Below are positions 1 to 8,388 of a DNA stretch of 64,000 bases, in pieces. The notes beneath the pieces are model-generated. The model was not told the origin of the DNA. It saw nothing but the letters and a program-made list of their open reading frames with translations, and ran no database searches. The first letter of the stretch is position 1. Each line of letters starts with the position of its first letter. A program made the position numbers and the translations under genes. This stretch comes from Pseudosporangium ferrugineum (GTDB taxonomy: Bacteria; Actinomycetota; Actinomycetes; Mycobacteriales; Micromonosporaceae), in assembly GCF_003002065.1 (NCBI RefSeq), contig NZ_PVZG01000002.1, forward strand, positions 558,001 to 622,000. The letters are read 5' to 3'.

Positions 1-678
1 GCGCCGGGTTCGATGCTGCCGCCGCAGAAGGAACTGAGTTCCCGGTACGGGGTGACGCTGGTGACCCTGCGTCAGGCGCTGCAACGGCTGGAGGACGAGG
101 GGCTGGTCTCGCAGGAGCCGGGACGGGGCACGTTCGTGGCTTCGCCCCGGTTGATGTACCGGCTCGACTCGCTGCGCGGGCTCGCCGAGGACCTCAAGGC
201 GCAGGGGCAGGCGGTGACCACCCACATCGTCGGCCAGGACATGCGTCGCCCGCCTGCCTGGGTGGCCGCTCACCTGGATGTCCCGGCGACCCGCCGGGTG
301 CTGCGCCTGGAGCGGCTGCGGTTGCTGTCCGGGCGGCCCGCCGTGCACCAGTTGTCGTGGGCTCCGGACCGTGTGGGCCTTCGGCTCGCGGACCTCGACT
401 ACAGCGGTGCCTCGCTGTACGCCGTGTTCGCGGCCCACGGCGTGGTGGTGCACCGGGCCTCGGAGGTGTTGCGGCCCGCGCTCCTCGACGAGGACATCGC
501 CGCGCTGATGCACCAGGAGGCGGGGCTGCCCGTGTTCGTGTCCGACCGGGTCACGTACGGGCTCGACAACCGGCCGATCCTGTTCGACCGCGCGACGATC
601 CTCGGCACCGTCATGGAGATCCGCACCGAACGCGCCGCGACCGGCGTCTCCCTCCAATGGACCCGCCAGCAGAACTGA
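1..678 (+). CDS. GntR-family transcriptional regulator with UTRA domain (5' truncated by the window edge)
   Basis: The reading frame is open from base 1, and the first visible residues already lie inside the winged helix, so the true start is upstream. The HTH core is seen around residues 5-45 (LPPQKELSSRYGVTLVTLRQ, then a GTFV wing end). A UTRA effector-binding domain follows at about 65-215, with the typical RVLRLERLRL segment and a C-terminal FDRATILGTVMEIRT-like strand. This is the HutC subfamily, which usually senses a sugar phosphate, amino acid or related small molecule as a dimer. No target gene is in view upstream, and the next gene is over 650 bp away on the other strand, so the regulon is unknown. 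Confidence 0.85.
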   Translation, partial: APGSMLPPQKELSSRYGVTLVTLRQALQRLEDEGLVSQEPGRGTFVASPRLMYRLDSLRGLAEDLKAQGQAVTTHIVGQDMRRPPAWVAAHLDVPATRRVLRLERLRLLSGRPAVHQLSWAPDRVGLRLADLDYSGASLYAVFAAHGVVVHRASEVLRPALLDEDIAALMHQEAGLPVFVSDRVTYGLDNRPILFDRATILGTVMEIRTERAATGVSLQWTRQQN

Positions 679-823
679 CCCACCCGCCGGTCTCGCGCAG
701 CGGCCCGCCGAGCCGCCGCCCGCCGCCGGGTTGGACCGCCCCACGGTGAGTGGGCCACGGTGGGCGGCGCGGTGCCCGGTGCGCCCACAGCGGGGCGTGC
801 TGCGAATGCGGCGGGAGCGGGCC

Positions 824-942
824 TGGACGAGTGGGGACGCCCTGCGGTGCGGCCGGCGGAGCGGGCGGGGCGTGGACGGGTGGGGTGCGTGGCGGAGGCT
901 GCGGGCGGGGCGTGGATGAGTGGGGACGCGCTGCGGGTGCGG
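824..942 (+). repeat. Two dispersed copies of a ~29-bp unit
   Basis: The unit TGGACGAGTGGGGACGC followed by CCTGCGGTGCGG at 824-852 recurs at 913-942 as TGGATGAGTGGGGACGC followed by GCTGCGGGTGCGG. Only a few bases differ. Shorter relatives (GGGACGCCTGTGGA) recur near 1075-1105. The function is unknown. Confidence 0.6.
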
Positions 943-1158
943 CGCGAGCGGGCAGCGCGGCGGAGGGCTGCACTGCGGGTGTGCGGCGCGAGCCGGGTAT
1001 GGCACGGGCAGGTCGGCGTGAGTGGGGTTGGTGCCCGAGTAGGACGGCGTGCAGCTGGGACACATGCGGAGTTGGGACGCCTGTGGACTTGGGGACGCCT
1101 GTGGAGCTGGTGCGCGAGCGGAACGGGCGCGTGTGGACCTGGTGCGCGAGCGCGGACG

Positions 1159-1219
1159 CGCGTGTGGAGGAGGCGCGCGTGTGGAGGAGGCGCGCGTGTG
1201 GGAGGGGACGCGCGTGTGG
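1159..1219 (+). repeat. Short tandem repeat, CGCGTGTGGAGGAGG-type unit, four copies
   Basis: CGCGTGTGG begins at 1159, 1176, 1193 and 1211, so the unit is 17-18 bp. The first two copies continue as AGGAGG, the third degrades to GAGGGG. It looks like a simple slipped-strand tandem repeat in non-coding DNA. Confidence 0.7.
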
Positions 1220-1332
1220 CGGGAGCGCCGGTGGGGCTGCGCTGCGGGCGCCTCCGGTTCGTGGTGGCTGATCGTTCTGCGGTGGCGGGTCGCGGCGGGC
1301 GTCTCCTCGACCCGGTCGATCCGGTCGCCGTG

Positions 1333-1349
1333 TGACCCGTCTCGGGTCA
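1333..1349 (-). terminator. Hairpin at the end of the ABC exporter operon
   Basis: A perfect 7-bp inverted repeat, TGACCCG-TCT-CGGGTCA, includes the stop codon of the ABC permease gene on the minus strand. No T-tract follows, as is common in actinomycetes. It probably ends the minus-strand operon. Confidence 0.4.
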
Positions 1350-2189
1350 GCTTGTGACGTCGCGGCCGCTGAAGCGGGCCCAGGCTGCCGACAGGAAGAC
1401 CAAGATGTAGGCGCCGGCTGATGTCAGTCCCGGGATCAGTGCTTCCCAGGCAACCGGTTCGCGGAGGAGTTCGCCGAAGTCTCGCCAGTGCTGGGTCAGG
1501 AGGTAGGGGTGCAGCCAGTCGAGTTGGGGGATCTGGCCCAGGACGAAGCTGGCCACCGTCAGCATCGTCAGGGCGATGGTGGCGCCCATCGGTTGCTCCG
1601 TCAGGGTCGACAGGAAGAGGCCTACCGCTCCCAGGGCTGCCAGGCAGACGCCGAGGTAGAGGCAGATAACCAGGAGGCGGAGGAGGGCCGTTGCCAAGCC
1701 TATGCGGGTGCCCGACAGGGTTGTCACGTCGCCGGCGCCGAAGAGGAGGAAGCCGGCGAGGAGGCCCGAGGTTGCCACCACGAGCGGAGCGAGGAAGGCG
1801 CCCATGAGGATGCCCGCGTACTTGATCGCCAGGAGGCGGGTGCGGGCCACCGGGACCGTCAGCAGGTAGCGGAGGGTGCCCTGGTTGGCTTCGCCCGCCA
1901 CCGCGTCGCCGGCGAGCATGGCTACGGCTATCGGGAGGAAGAGGGTGAGTTCCACGCCGAGGGCTGCGAGGGCTACGAAGTAGCCGTTTCCGGTGATCTG
2001 GCTGAAGAAGTCCGGGCCCTGGCCGGGGCCGCGGCCGGCGTCCGGCACCGTGAGCTTCATGGCTGCGGCGAGGATGACGGGTACGGCCGCGAGCGCCGCG
2101 AGGCCTGCCTGGTTGCGGCGGCGGACGGCGATCAGGCGGAGCTCCGAGAGCAGGAAGCGGGGGGAGAGCCGGGTGTCAGCCTGAGACAT
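1347..2189 (-). CDS. ABC-2 type transporter permease
   Basis: 280 residues with about six hydrophobic segments (roughly 29-47, 65-92, 120-150, 170-195, 203-221, 250-272). The N-terminal cytoplasmic part, LSPRFLLSELRLIAVRRRNQ, and the GEANQGTLRYLL segment after the second helix are typical of ABC-2 permeases that pair with BcrA/CcmA-like ATPases. The start overlaps the end of the ATPase gene by 14 bp, so the two are translationally coupled and form one transporter. Substrate is unknown. Export of a drug, lipid or peptide is usual for the family. Confidence 0.85.
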   Translation of the reverse strand: MSQADTRLSPRFLLSELRLIAVRRRNQAGLAALAAVPVILAAAMKLTVPDAGRGPGQGPDFFSQITGNGYFVALAALGVELTLFLPIAVAMLAGDAVAGEANQGTLRYLLTVPVARTRLLAIKYAGILMGAFLAPLVVATSGLLAGFLLFGAGDVTTLSGTRIGLATALLRLLVICLYLGVCLAALGAVGLFLSTLTEQPMGATIALTMLTVASFVLGQIPQLDWLHPYLLTQHWRDFGELLREPVAWEALIPGLTSAGAYILVFLSAAWARFSGRDVTS

Positions 2190-3108
2190 CGAATCCTCGC
2201 CCGGTCAGGTGCACGAACACGTCCTCGAGGCTGGGTGCTTCGACGGTGAAGCCGCGTACGGCCACGCCTGCGTGCACGAGGTCCGACACGACCTTCTCCG
2301 GGGCGACCGCGCCGAGCTGGCCGGAGGCCTCGGAGGCCGTCTCGGCGAGTTCGGTCAGGCCCAGGGTGCGCAGGACCTGCGCCGCCTCGGCCGGCTGGTC
2401 GGTGAGGACGCGGGCCCGGGGTGCCGCGTCGGAGCGCAGGTCCGCCAGCGGTTCCTGGGCCACCAGGGTGCCGCGGTGCATGACGCCGACGTGGGTGCAG
2501 ACCTGTTCGACCTCCGCGAGCAGGTGGGTGCTCAGCAGCACCGTCGCTCCCTCCGCCGCGAGCGCGCCCACCAGGGTGCGGACCTCGCGGGTGCCCTGGG
2601 GGTCGAGGCCGTTGGTGGGTTCGTCCAGCACGAGCAGTTCGCGGGGCTTGAGCAGCGCCGCCGCGATCGCCAGGCGCTGCTTCATGCCGAGCGAGAAGGT
2701 GCGGTACCGCTTTCCCGCCGCCGCGGTCAGGCCCACCCGGTCGAGGGCGTCCCCGATGCGGGCCTCGGCCGTGCGGGCCGTCGCGGTGCGGTCGGCGGCG
2801 TCGAGGCGGCGGAGGTTGTCGCGGCCCGAGAGGTACGGGTGGAAGCCCGGCCCCTCGACCAGGGCGCCGACGCGGGGCAGCACGTGGCCGGCGCGGTCCG
2901 GCATCGTCTCGCCGAGCAGGTGGTGGCTGCCGGCGGTGGGGGCGATCAGCCCGAGCAGCATCCGGATCGTGGTCGTCTTGCCGGAGCCGTTCGGGCCGAG
3001 GAAGCCGTACACGGCGCCGCGGGGGACAGCCAGGTCGACGGCGTTCACCGCGACCTGGCTGCCGAACCGCTTGGTCAGCCCGTGTGAGGCGACCGCGAGG
3101 TCGGTCAC
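2176..3108 (-). CDS. ABC transporter ATP-binding protein
   Basis: 310 residues. Walker A GPNGSGKTT is at 38-46, the signature SLGMKQR (the variant usual in BcrA/DrrA-type exporters rather than LSGGQ) at about 139, and Walker B LLVLDEPTNGLD at about 158-169, with an H-loop in STHLLAE. A C-terminal extension after about 220 is typical of ABC-2 ATPases. GTG start. The start overlaps the stop of the upstream LolA-like gene by four bases (GTGA), which puts it second in a three-gene operon. It powers the downstream permease. Confidence 0.92.
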   Translation of the reverse strand: MTDLAVASHGLTKRFGSQVAVNAVDLAVPRGAVYGFLGPNGSGKTTTIRMLLGLIAPTAGSHHLLGETMPDRAGHVLPRVGALVEGPGFHPYLSGRDNLRRLDAADRTATARTAEARIGDALDRVGLTAAAGKRYRTFSLGMKQRLAIAAALLKPRELLVLDEPTNGLDPQGTREVRTLVGALAAEGATVLLSTHLLAEVEQVCTHVGVMHRGTLVAQEPLADLRSDAAPRARVLTDQPAEAAQVLRTLGLTELAETASEASGQLGAVAPEKVVSDLVHAGVAVRGFTVEAPSLEDVFVHLTGRGFDVSG

Positions 3109-4235
3109 TGACCCGCTACCTCGTACAGCTTCTCCGGGGCGACCGCGCCGACGAGGACCCGGCCGTCGTCGGTGAGCAGGGCGCTGAACAGGGCGCTCTG
3201 CAGCAGCCGGCCGCTGCCCCAGGTGCCGCTGACCTTCGGCAGGGCGCCGGTGATCGCCTCGAGCTGCTGCGTACCCTCGGCGTTCCTGGTGTCGGTCTTG
3301 GCCGTGGAGGTCTTGGCCACCAGGACGGACGTCCAGCCCTTGCCGACGACCTTGGTGCCCTCCGGCGCCGACTTGTCCGACTTGTCTGCCTTGTCAGCCC
3401 TGTGGGGCGCGCCCGGCTTCGCGGAGGAAGAGCGGTCGGGTGTGGTCACCTTGGCGCCCGGCGGCGGGTTGAAGGTGAACTGCTCGGCGTCCGGCGTCTC
3501 GAAGCTGACCTGCTGGAACGCGATCCGCAGCGCCGGGTTGTTGGCGTCCTTGGCGTACACGTCGACGCCCAGCGGGATGTGCTTCTCCGCGTCGATCGCG
3601 AGGCGTACCTGGCCGACCAGCGACGCCGTGTCGCGCGGCGTCAGGACCAGCTCGTACGCGTCGCGGCCGGCGACCTTCGCCGCGCCGGTCGTGGTGACCG
3701 CGGTGGTCGGGTCGATGGCGGCGAGCGCGGCGTCCGCGGCCTCCTGCGGGGTGGCCGGCACCGCGCCGGCCAGCGTCTTGCGCTCCTGCCGCTTCGCGTC
3801 GGCCGGGATCTTGATGTGGGTGGCGGAATTCTCGGTGCTGCGCCACACCCACATGTCGGTGCCGTTGCGGATGACGTCCGTCTCACCGAGGGTGCCGAGG
3901 ACCGCCAGCCGCACCTTGTCGTCGCCGGCGTACCAGACCCGCGCGGTGTTGCTGCCGGCCACCAGCTTCATGAGGTCGGCGTTGCTGCCGGCCCCGCCGG
4001 TGATGCCGGGCAGCGAGGGCAGCCCCAGATCCGCGGTCTGCACCACCGTGCCGGACAGGCCGTCGATCTTGGCGGTCTGCACGTCCACGAGCAGCTGGGC
4101 GGCGCTGCGCTCCGGCAGTGCCGGGTCCGCGCTCGCCGCGATCGTGCCCGCCGCCGCGCCGCCACCGATGACGACGACCGCCGCGGCCGCCGGAACCAGC
4201 CAGCGCAGCGCCGGCCTCGACCTGAAGACACTCAC
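3105..4235 (-). CDS. LolA-like / DUF2092-type membrane-anchored envelope protein
   Basis: 376 residues from a GTG start at 4235, chosen because a strong GGGAGGTGG ribosome binding site precedes it and because the protein then begins with a signal-anchor (RPALRWLVPAAAAVVVIGGG). A longer open frame upstream has no start signal. The exported part reads like an outer-membrane-lipoprotein-carrier or DUF2092 beta-barrel half (AAQLLVDVQTAKIDGLSGTV, KVRLAVLG, DMWVWRSTENSATHI, PLGVDVYAKD). Such proteins occur next to two-component systems and ABC exporters in actinobacteria. It is first in the operon with the ABC exporter, and it lies divergent from the response regulator gene with about 100 bp between. 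Function is inferred only as envelope or lipid handling. Confidence 0.7.
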   Translation of the reverse strand: MSVFRSRPALRWLVPAAAAVVVIGGGAAAGTIAASADPALPERSAAQLLVDVQTAKIDGLSGTVVQTADLGLPSLPGITGGAGSNADLMKLVAGSNTARVWYAGDDKVRLAVLGTLGETDVIRNGTDMWVWRSTENSATHIKIPADAKRQERKTLAGAVPATPQEAADAALAAIDPTTAVTTTGAAKVAGRDAYELVLTPRDTASLVGQVRLAIDAEKHIPLGVDVYAKDANNPALRIAFQQVSFETPDAEQFTFNPPPGAKVTTPDRSSSAKPGAPHRADKADKSDKSAPEGTKVVGKGWTSVLVAKTSTAKTDTRNAEGTQQLEAITGALPKVSGTWGSGRLLQSALFSALLTDDGRVLVGAVAPEKLYEVAGQ

Positions 4236-4337
4236 GATGTCCACCTCCCGTTGTGTGCAGCCATCCTCCGCCGCGAGGCCTGTGATCCGGCTGAGAACAT
4301 CCCTTAGGGGGAGGAGCCCCTGTGCCAAGGTAGTCGG

Positions 4338-5012
4338 GTGCGGTTGCTGGTGGTGGAGGATGAGGAGCGGCTCGCGAGCGCGCTGCGCCGGGGGTTGCAG
4401 GCCGAGGGGTTCGCCGTGGACGTCGCCCTGGACGGGGCGGACGGCCTCGAGATGGCGCGGCACGGCGAGTACGACGCGATGATCCTGGACGTCATGCTGC
4501 CCCGGCTGTCGGGTTACCGGGTCGTGCGGCAGCTGCGGGCGGAGCAGAAGTGGCTGCCGGTGCTGATGCTCTCGGCCAAGGACGGCGAGTACGACCAGGC
4601 CGACGGCCTCGACTGCGGCGCCGACGACTACCTGACCAAGCCTTTTTCGTACGTCGTACTGCTCGCCCGGCTGCGTGCGTTGCTGCGCCGGGGCACCCCG
4701 CAGCGCCCGGCGGTGCTGCGGCACGGCGACGTCGAGCTGGACCCGGCCCTGCGCAAGGTCACCGTCGACGGGTCCGAGGTGGCGCTCACCGCGCGGGAGT
4801 TCGCCCTGCTGGAGTACCTGATCCGGCGTCCCGGCGAGGTGGTCTCCAAGACCGAGCTGCTCGACCACGTGTGGGACGCCGCGCTGGAGACCGCCGAGAA
4901 CGCCGTCGAGGTGTACGTCGGCTACCTGCGGCGCAAGATCGGCCGGGAGCGGCTGGAGACCGTCCGGGGCGCCGGGTACCGGCTCGCCGCGGCCGGTGCC
5001 GACGGGGCCTGA
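4338..5012 (+). CDS. OmpR/PhoB-family response regulator
   Basis: 224 residues. Receiver domain at 1-115 with acidic pocket E7/D8, phosphoacceptor D51 (MILDVMLP), Ser/Thr at about 79 (MLSA) and K101 (YLTKPF). C-terminal winged helix at about 125-218 (LTAREFALLEYLIRRPGEVV and VYVGYLRRKIG). Alternative GTG start at 4338. The histidine kinase starts two bases after its stop, so the two form one operon. The divergent LolA-like/ABC operon is a likely target, an inference from position only. Confidence 0.95.
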   Translation: MRLLVVEDEERLASALRRGLQAEGFAVDVALDGADGLEMARHGEYDAMILDVMLPRLSGYRVVRQLRAEQKWLPVLMLSAKDGEYDQADGLDCGADDYLTKPFSYVVLLARLRALLRRGTPQRPAVLRHGDVELDPALRKVTVDGSEVALTAREFALLEYLIRRPGEVVSKTELLDHVWDAALETAENAVEVYVGYLRRKIGRERLETVRGAGYRLAAAGADGA

Positions 5013-5014
5013 GC

Positions 5015-6370
5015 GTGGCCTGGCTGCGCCGGCTGAGCCTGCGGGCGCGCCTGCTGCTCGTGTCGGTCGTCGTCCTGGCGGTGGGGCTGGCCGGCGGCGG
5101 TGTCGCGCTGGTCGCCACGATGAACTTCGCCCTGCTGCGTACGGCCAACACCGAGGCGCTGGAGACCGCCCGCGCGGTGGCCGCCCTGGTGAACACCGAC
5201 TCGTTGTCCGATCCGGTCCCGGCCGCTCCGGCCGTACGCGTGCAGGTTCTCAATGCCCGCGGCCAGGTGCTGTCCGTCTCGGCCGGCGCCGACCGGCTCG
5301 TCCCGATCCTCTACGCGCGGGAGCTGTCGGGGCTGCCGGACGGCGAGGGCATGTTCATCCCCGGTTCGCGGATCGGGTTCGACGGGCGGGTGCGCGTGGT
5401 GGCGCTGGCGGCGGGGCCCGCGGACGAGCGGGTCACGGTGCTCGTCGCCCGGCCCACCGACGATCTGAAGCAGAGCGTGCACCTGCTGCGTACGACGCTG
5501 CTGGTGACGTTCCCGCTGCTCGTGGCGCTGCTGGCGCTGGTGGCGTGGCGGGTCGTGGGCGCGGCGCTGCGGCCGGTCGAGGCGCTGCGGGCGGGGGCCG
5601 AGGAGATCACCGGTGGGGCGCGGCCGGGGCGGCTGCCCGTACCCGATTCCGGCGACGAGATCCACCGCCTGGCCGTGACCCTCAACGACATGCTGCACCG
5701 CCTGGACGCGGCGCGGGCGCGGCAGCGGGCGTTCGTCGCGGATGCGGCGCACGAGCTGCGCAGCCCGCTGACCAACATGCGCACCGAGCTGGAGGTGGCG
5801 CAGCGGCTGCCGGACACCACGGACTGGCCGGAGCTGGCCGGGGACCTGCTCACCGACGTGCAGCGGCTGAGCCGGCTCGTCGACGACCTGCTGCTGCTGG
5901 CCCGCGCGGACGACGCGACGACCCGGCCGGCCCGCGCGCCGGCCGAGCCGGTCGAGCTGGGCCAGCTGCTCGCGGAGGTGGCGGGCCGTTACGAGGTCGC
6001 GTACGAGCGGCCGGCGGTCCCGCTGCGGGTGCGCGGCGACCGGGACGCACTGGGCCGGGTGGTGGCGAACCTGCTGGACAACGCCGTGCGGCACGCGCGT
6101 TCGGCGGTGCGGCTGGAGGTGGTGGCGGACGGGGCGTACCAGCGGATCGCCGTGGTCGACGACGGCCCGGGCATCCCGGCGGCGGACCGCGAGCGGGTCT
6201 TCGACCGGTTCACCCGCCTCGACGACGCCCGGGCCCGCGACGCCGGCGGCTCCGGCCTGGGCCTGGCCATCGTCCGGGAGCTCGTTCGCCGGCACCACGG
6301 CACGGTCACGCTGCGCGGTGCTGTCCCGCCGCCCGGCCTGCGCGCCGAGGTGCGCCTGCCCGCCGCCTGA
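5015..6370 (+). CDS. Sensor histidine kinase (HAMP, HisKA, HATPase)
   Basis: 451 residues from a GTG at 5015, two bases after the response regulator stop. The longer open frame reads through that gene and is not used. TM1 is at 12-35, followed by a ~125-residue extracytoplasmic sensor and TM2 at 161-181. A HAMP linker follows to about 235. The H-box HELRSPLTN carries phospho-acceptor H246. The N-box is NLLDNAVRH around 352-360, G1 DDGPGIP at 382-388 and G2 GGSGLGL at 411-417. All catalytic boxes are intact. It phosphorylates the upstream regulator. The ligand is unknown. Confidence 0.94.
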   Translation: MAWLRRLSLRARLLLVSVVVLAVGLAGGGVALVATMNFALLRTANTEALETARAVAALVNTDSLSDPVPAAPAVRVQVLNARGQVLSVSAGADRLVPILYARELSGLPDGEGMFIPGSRIGFDGRVRVVALAAGPADERVTVLVARPTDDLKQSVHLLRTTLLVTFPLLVALLALVAWRVVGAALRPVEALRAGAEEITGGARPGRLPVPDSGDEIHRLAVTLNDMLHRLDAARARQRAFVADAAHELRSPLTNMRTELEVAQRLPDTTDWPELAGDLLTDVQRLSRLVDDLLLLARADDATTRPARAPAEPVELGQLLAEVAGRYEVAYERPAVPLRVRGDRDALGRVVANLLDNAVRHARSAVRLEVVADGAYQRIAVVDDGPGIPAADRERVFDRFTRLDDARARDAGGSGLGLAIVRELVRRHHGTVTLRGAVPPPGLRAEVRLPAA

Positions 6371-6384
6371 ATCGCCGAAGTCCC

Positions 6385-6420
6385 GGGAACTTTTCCCCCC
6401 GCCGGCCCGACCAACGACCG
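6385..6420 (+). promoter_or_regulatory. Possible ECF-type promoter upstream of the ycnI-sigma operon
   Basis: GGGAACTTTT at 6385-6394 resembles the GGAAC -35 element of many ECF sigma factors, and a C/G-A-C rich patch (GACCAACGACC) follows at 6408-6418. If real it could be the autoregulated promoter of the ECF sigma gene two positions downstream. The -10 is not clear. Confidence 0.3.
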
Positions 6421-6463
6421 TGCGCGCACCCCCGTCGCGCCCTGTCGAGCCGGAAGGTCCGAG

Positions 6464-7201
6464 ATGTCCCTGCTCAAGCGTTCGGTGGTGGTCGGCGGTG
6501 CGATCGCCGCGCTGACCCTCGCCACGGCGGTGCCGGCCGCCGCGCACGTGACCGTCAACCCCGGCACCGCCGTCCAGGGCGGCTTCGCGAAGGTCACGTT
6601 CCGGGTGCCGAACGAGACCGACGCCACGGATACGACGAAGGTCGAGGTCGCCCTGCCCGCCGGCACGCCGTTCACGTTCGTGTCGCTGAAGCCGGTTCCC
6701 GGGTGGACGATGACGGCCGAGAAGACGAAGCTGCCCCAGCCCATCGAGGATCACGGCTCGCTGATCAGCGAGGCGGTCTCGAAGATCGCCTGGACCGCCA
6801 CCGGCGACGCGGCCGTCAAGCCGGGCCAGTTCCAGGAGTTCGACGTCTCGCTGGGCCCGCTGCCGAAGACGGACCGGGTGGTGTTCAAGGCGCTGCAGAC
6901 GTACTCGGACGGCAAGATCGTGCGGTGGATCGACGAGCCTGCCTCGGACGGCACCGAGGTGGAGCATCCCGCGCCGGTGCTGAGGCTGACCGCCACCGCC
7001 GCGGACACCCTGGCCGCGGCCGGTGCGCCGGCTGCCGGGGCGGTCGCGGACGACGGTGACGACGAGGGCGGCGGCACCGGGACGTGGGCCGGGTTCGCGG
7101 GCATCGCGCTCGGCCTGGCGGCGCTGGTGCTCGGGCTGCTGGCGTACCGGCGCTCCGGTGCCGCCGCCGCGCCGCCGGCCGGACCGGCCGCCGCGGAGTG
7201 A
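6464..7201 (+). CDS. YcnI-family (DUF1775) copper-binding membrane protein
   Basis: 245 residues. Cleavable signal peptide 1-27 ends AAA, leaving mature N-terminal His (HVTVNPGTAVQGG), the copper-ligating residue of the YcnI family. The cupredoxin-like domain spans about 28-175, with family motifs FRVPNETD, VEVALP, PGWTM and FQEFDVSLGPLP. A flexible Ala/Gly/Asp linker follows, then one TM helix at about 205-228 (FAGIALGLAALVLGLLAY). YcnI proteins sit on the outer face of the membrane and are linked to copper trafficking. The sigma factor gene overlaps its stop by four bases. No CopC/CopD or PCuAC gene is next to it, which is less usual. Confidence 0.88.
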   Translation: MSLLKRSVVVGGAIAALTLATAVPAAAHVTVNPGTAVQGGFAKVTFRVPNETDATDTTKVEVALPAGTPFTFVSLKPVPGWTMTAEKTKLPQPIEDHGSLISEAVSKIAWTATGDAAVKPGQFQEFDVSLGPLPKTDRVVFKALQTYSDGKIVRWIDEPASDGTEVEHPAPVLRLTATAADTLAAAGAPAAGAVADDGDDEGGGTGTWAGFAGIALGLAALVLGLLAYRRSGAAAAPPAGPAAAE

Positions 7202-7749
7202 CCGACGACGAGGTGACCGGGTGGGCGCTGGCCGCCGGCCGCGGCGACGCGGACGCGGCGGCGGCGTTCGTCCGGGCCACCCAGCGGCAGGTGCGGCGGT
7301 TCCTGCACCACCTGGCCGGCCCGGCGGAGCTCGACGATCTGGTCCAGGAGACCTATCTGCGCGCGCTGCGCAGCCTGCCCGCCTTCGCGGGGCGCTCGCA
7401 CGCCCGCACCTGGCTCTACACGATCGCCCGCCGGGTGGCGGTGGACCAGGTGCGGGCGGCGGTGGTCCGGCCCCGGCTGGCCGGGATCGAGGACTGGCAG
7501 GCCGCGGCCGACGCGGCGACGGCCGGGCAGCGGCCCCGGTTCGAGGACCACCACGCCCTGCACGACCTGCTGTCCGGGCTCGCGGCGGAGCGCCGGGAGG
7601 CGTTCGTGGCGACCCAGATCCTCGGGCTCTCGTACGCGGAGGCGGCCGAGATCTGCGACTGTCCGGTGGGGACGATCCGCTCCCGGGTCGCCCGCGCCCG
7701 CGAGGAACTGGTGGCCCGGCTGGCCGAGCAGGACGCGGCCGCGGGGTGA
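7198..7749 (+). CDS. ECF-type RNA polymerase sigma factor
   Basis: 183 residues from the GTG that overlaps the ycnI stop (GTGA). The longer upstream frame lies inside ycnI. Region 2 is at about 20-90 (FLHHLAGPAELDDLVQETYL, then RTWLYTIARRVAVDQVR), and region 4 at about 118-172 (RREAFVATQILGLSYAEAAE, CPVGTIRSRVARARE). There is no sigma region 3, as in ECF factors. No anti-sigma factor follows: the next gene is convergent. YcnI, membrane-anchored and co-translated, could be part of its signal input, but that is speculation. Confidence 0.9.
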   Translation: MTDDEVTGWALAAGRGDADAAAAFVRATQRQVRRFLHHLAGPAELDDLVQETYLRALRSLPAFAGRSHARTWLYTIARRVAVDQVRAAVVRPRLAGIEDWQAAADAATAGQRPRFEDHHALHDLLSGLAAERREAFVATQILGLSYAEAAEICDCPVGTIRSRVARAREELVARLAEQDAAAG

Positions 7750-7752
7750 GGC

Positions 7753-8388
7753 TCAGGCGGCGCCGGTGTAGAGGTCGTACGTCCGCCCAGCGCTCGCCCG
7801 GGCCTGCTCCGGGTCGTCGCCGGCCGCGATCGCCGCCTCGGCCCACGCGTCGGCGCTCTGCCGCAGGAAGTCCTTGCCCTCCGGCGACGCCACGAACGCC
7901 GCGGCCTCCTCCGGCGTGATCGCGGAGCCCGGCGCGGCCACGTTGTTGGCGATGCCCAGCAGGATGCTGTCCCAGCCGATGCCGACGGCGGAGGGGCCGT
8001 ACTGGTCCCACATCTCGGCGGTGACGTGCGCGGTGTGCTCCAGCTGGAAGCGGGTACGCCCGTCGCCCTCCGCGGTCAGCCGTACCTCGATCCAGCTCAC
8101 CTCGTTGTTGAACTCCCAGGTGGCGTCGAAGGCGTGCGGCGCGTCGCAGCGGGTGACCGTGCCGCCCGCGTGGCCCTCGAGCTGGTAGCGGCCGCCCTCG
8201 CGCAGGTCGCCGCTGATCGGCACGAACCAGCGCGGGATCCGCTCGGCGCTGGTCACCGCGTCCCACAGGTCGTCGAGGTTCGTGTCGTACACCTGGACGA
8301 TCGTCGCCACGCGGGCCTCGCCGGCCTCGAGCCGCCGCGTGCCGAGGGTCCGGCTCACGTCGCTGATCTGCTGCTTCACCTGGATCAT
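7753..8388 (-). CDS. SRPBCC/AHSA1-domain protein
   Basis: 211 residues. The START-like fold of the Aha1 C-terminal family is visible from about 30: VYDTNLDDLWDAVTSAERIP, RWFVPISGDLREGGRYQLEG, and WIEVRLTAEGDGRTRFQLEH, with a final WDSILLGIA helix. Such proteins bind a hydrophobic ligand; in actinobacteria they are nearly always paired with an ArsR-type repressor, as here, where the two genes overlap by four bases (ATGA). The exact ligand is not known. It probably functions as a stress-linked small-molecule binding protein. Confidence 0.88.
   Translation of the reverse strand: MIQVKQQISDVSRTLGTRRLEAGEARVATIVQVYDTNLDDLWDAVTSAERIPRWFVPISGDLREGGRYQLEGHAGGTVTRCDAPHAFDATWEFNNEVSWIEVRLTAEGDGRTRFQLEHTAHVTAEMWDQYGPSAVGIGWDSILLGIANNVAAPGSAITPEEAAAFVASPEGKDFLRQSADAWAEAAIAAGDDPEQARASAGRTYDLYTGAA

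Larger units (their letters stand above)
679..1332. other. Non-coding G-rich intergenic stretch
   Basis: About 650 bases lie between the GntR gene and the convergent ABC permease. Short open frames exist on both strands, but they have low-complexity Arg/Gly/Ala-rich translations, no ribosome binding sites and no family resemblance. The plus strand is strongly G-over-C and holds imperfect tandem and dispersed repeats, listed separately. I see no gene here. Confidence 0.7.

Noticed and set aside
1159..1219. CRISPR-like array
   Set aside because: The 17-18-bp unit has no spacers and no cas genes are present. It is a simple tandem repeat.
679..1332. Short open frames between the GntR gene and the permease
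   Set aside because: All overlap each other on both strands, lack ribosome binding sites and are built from repeat DNA.
1488..2249. 253-codon open frame on the plus strand
   Set aside because: It is antisense to the ABC permease, which has clear TM segments and operon overlap. The translation is Gln/Glu/Gly-rich without motifs.
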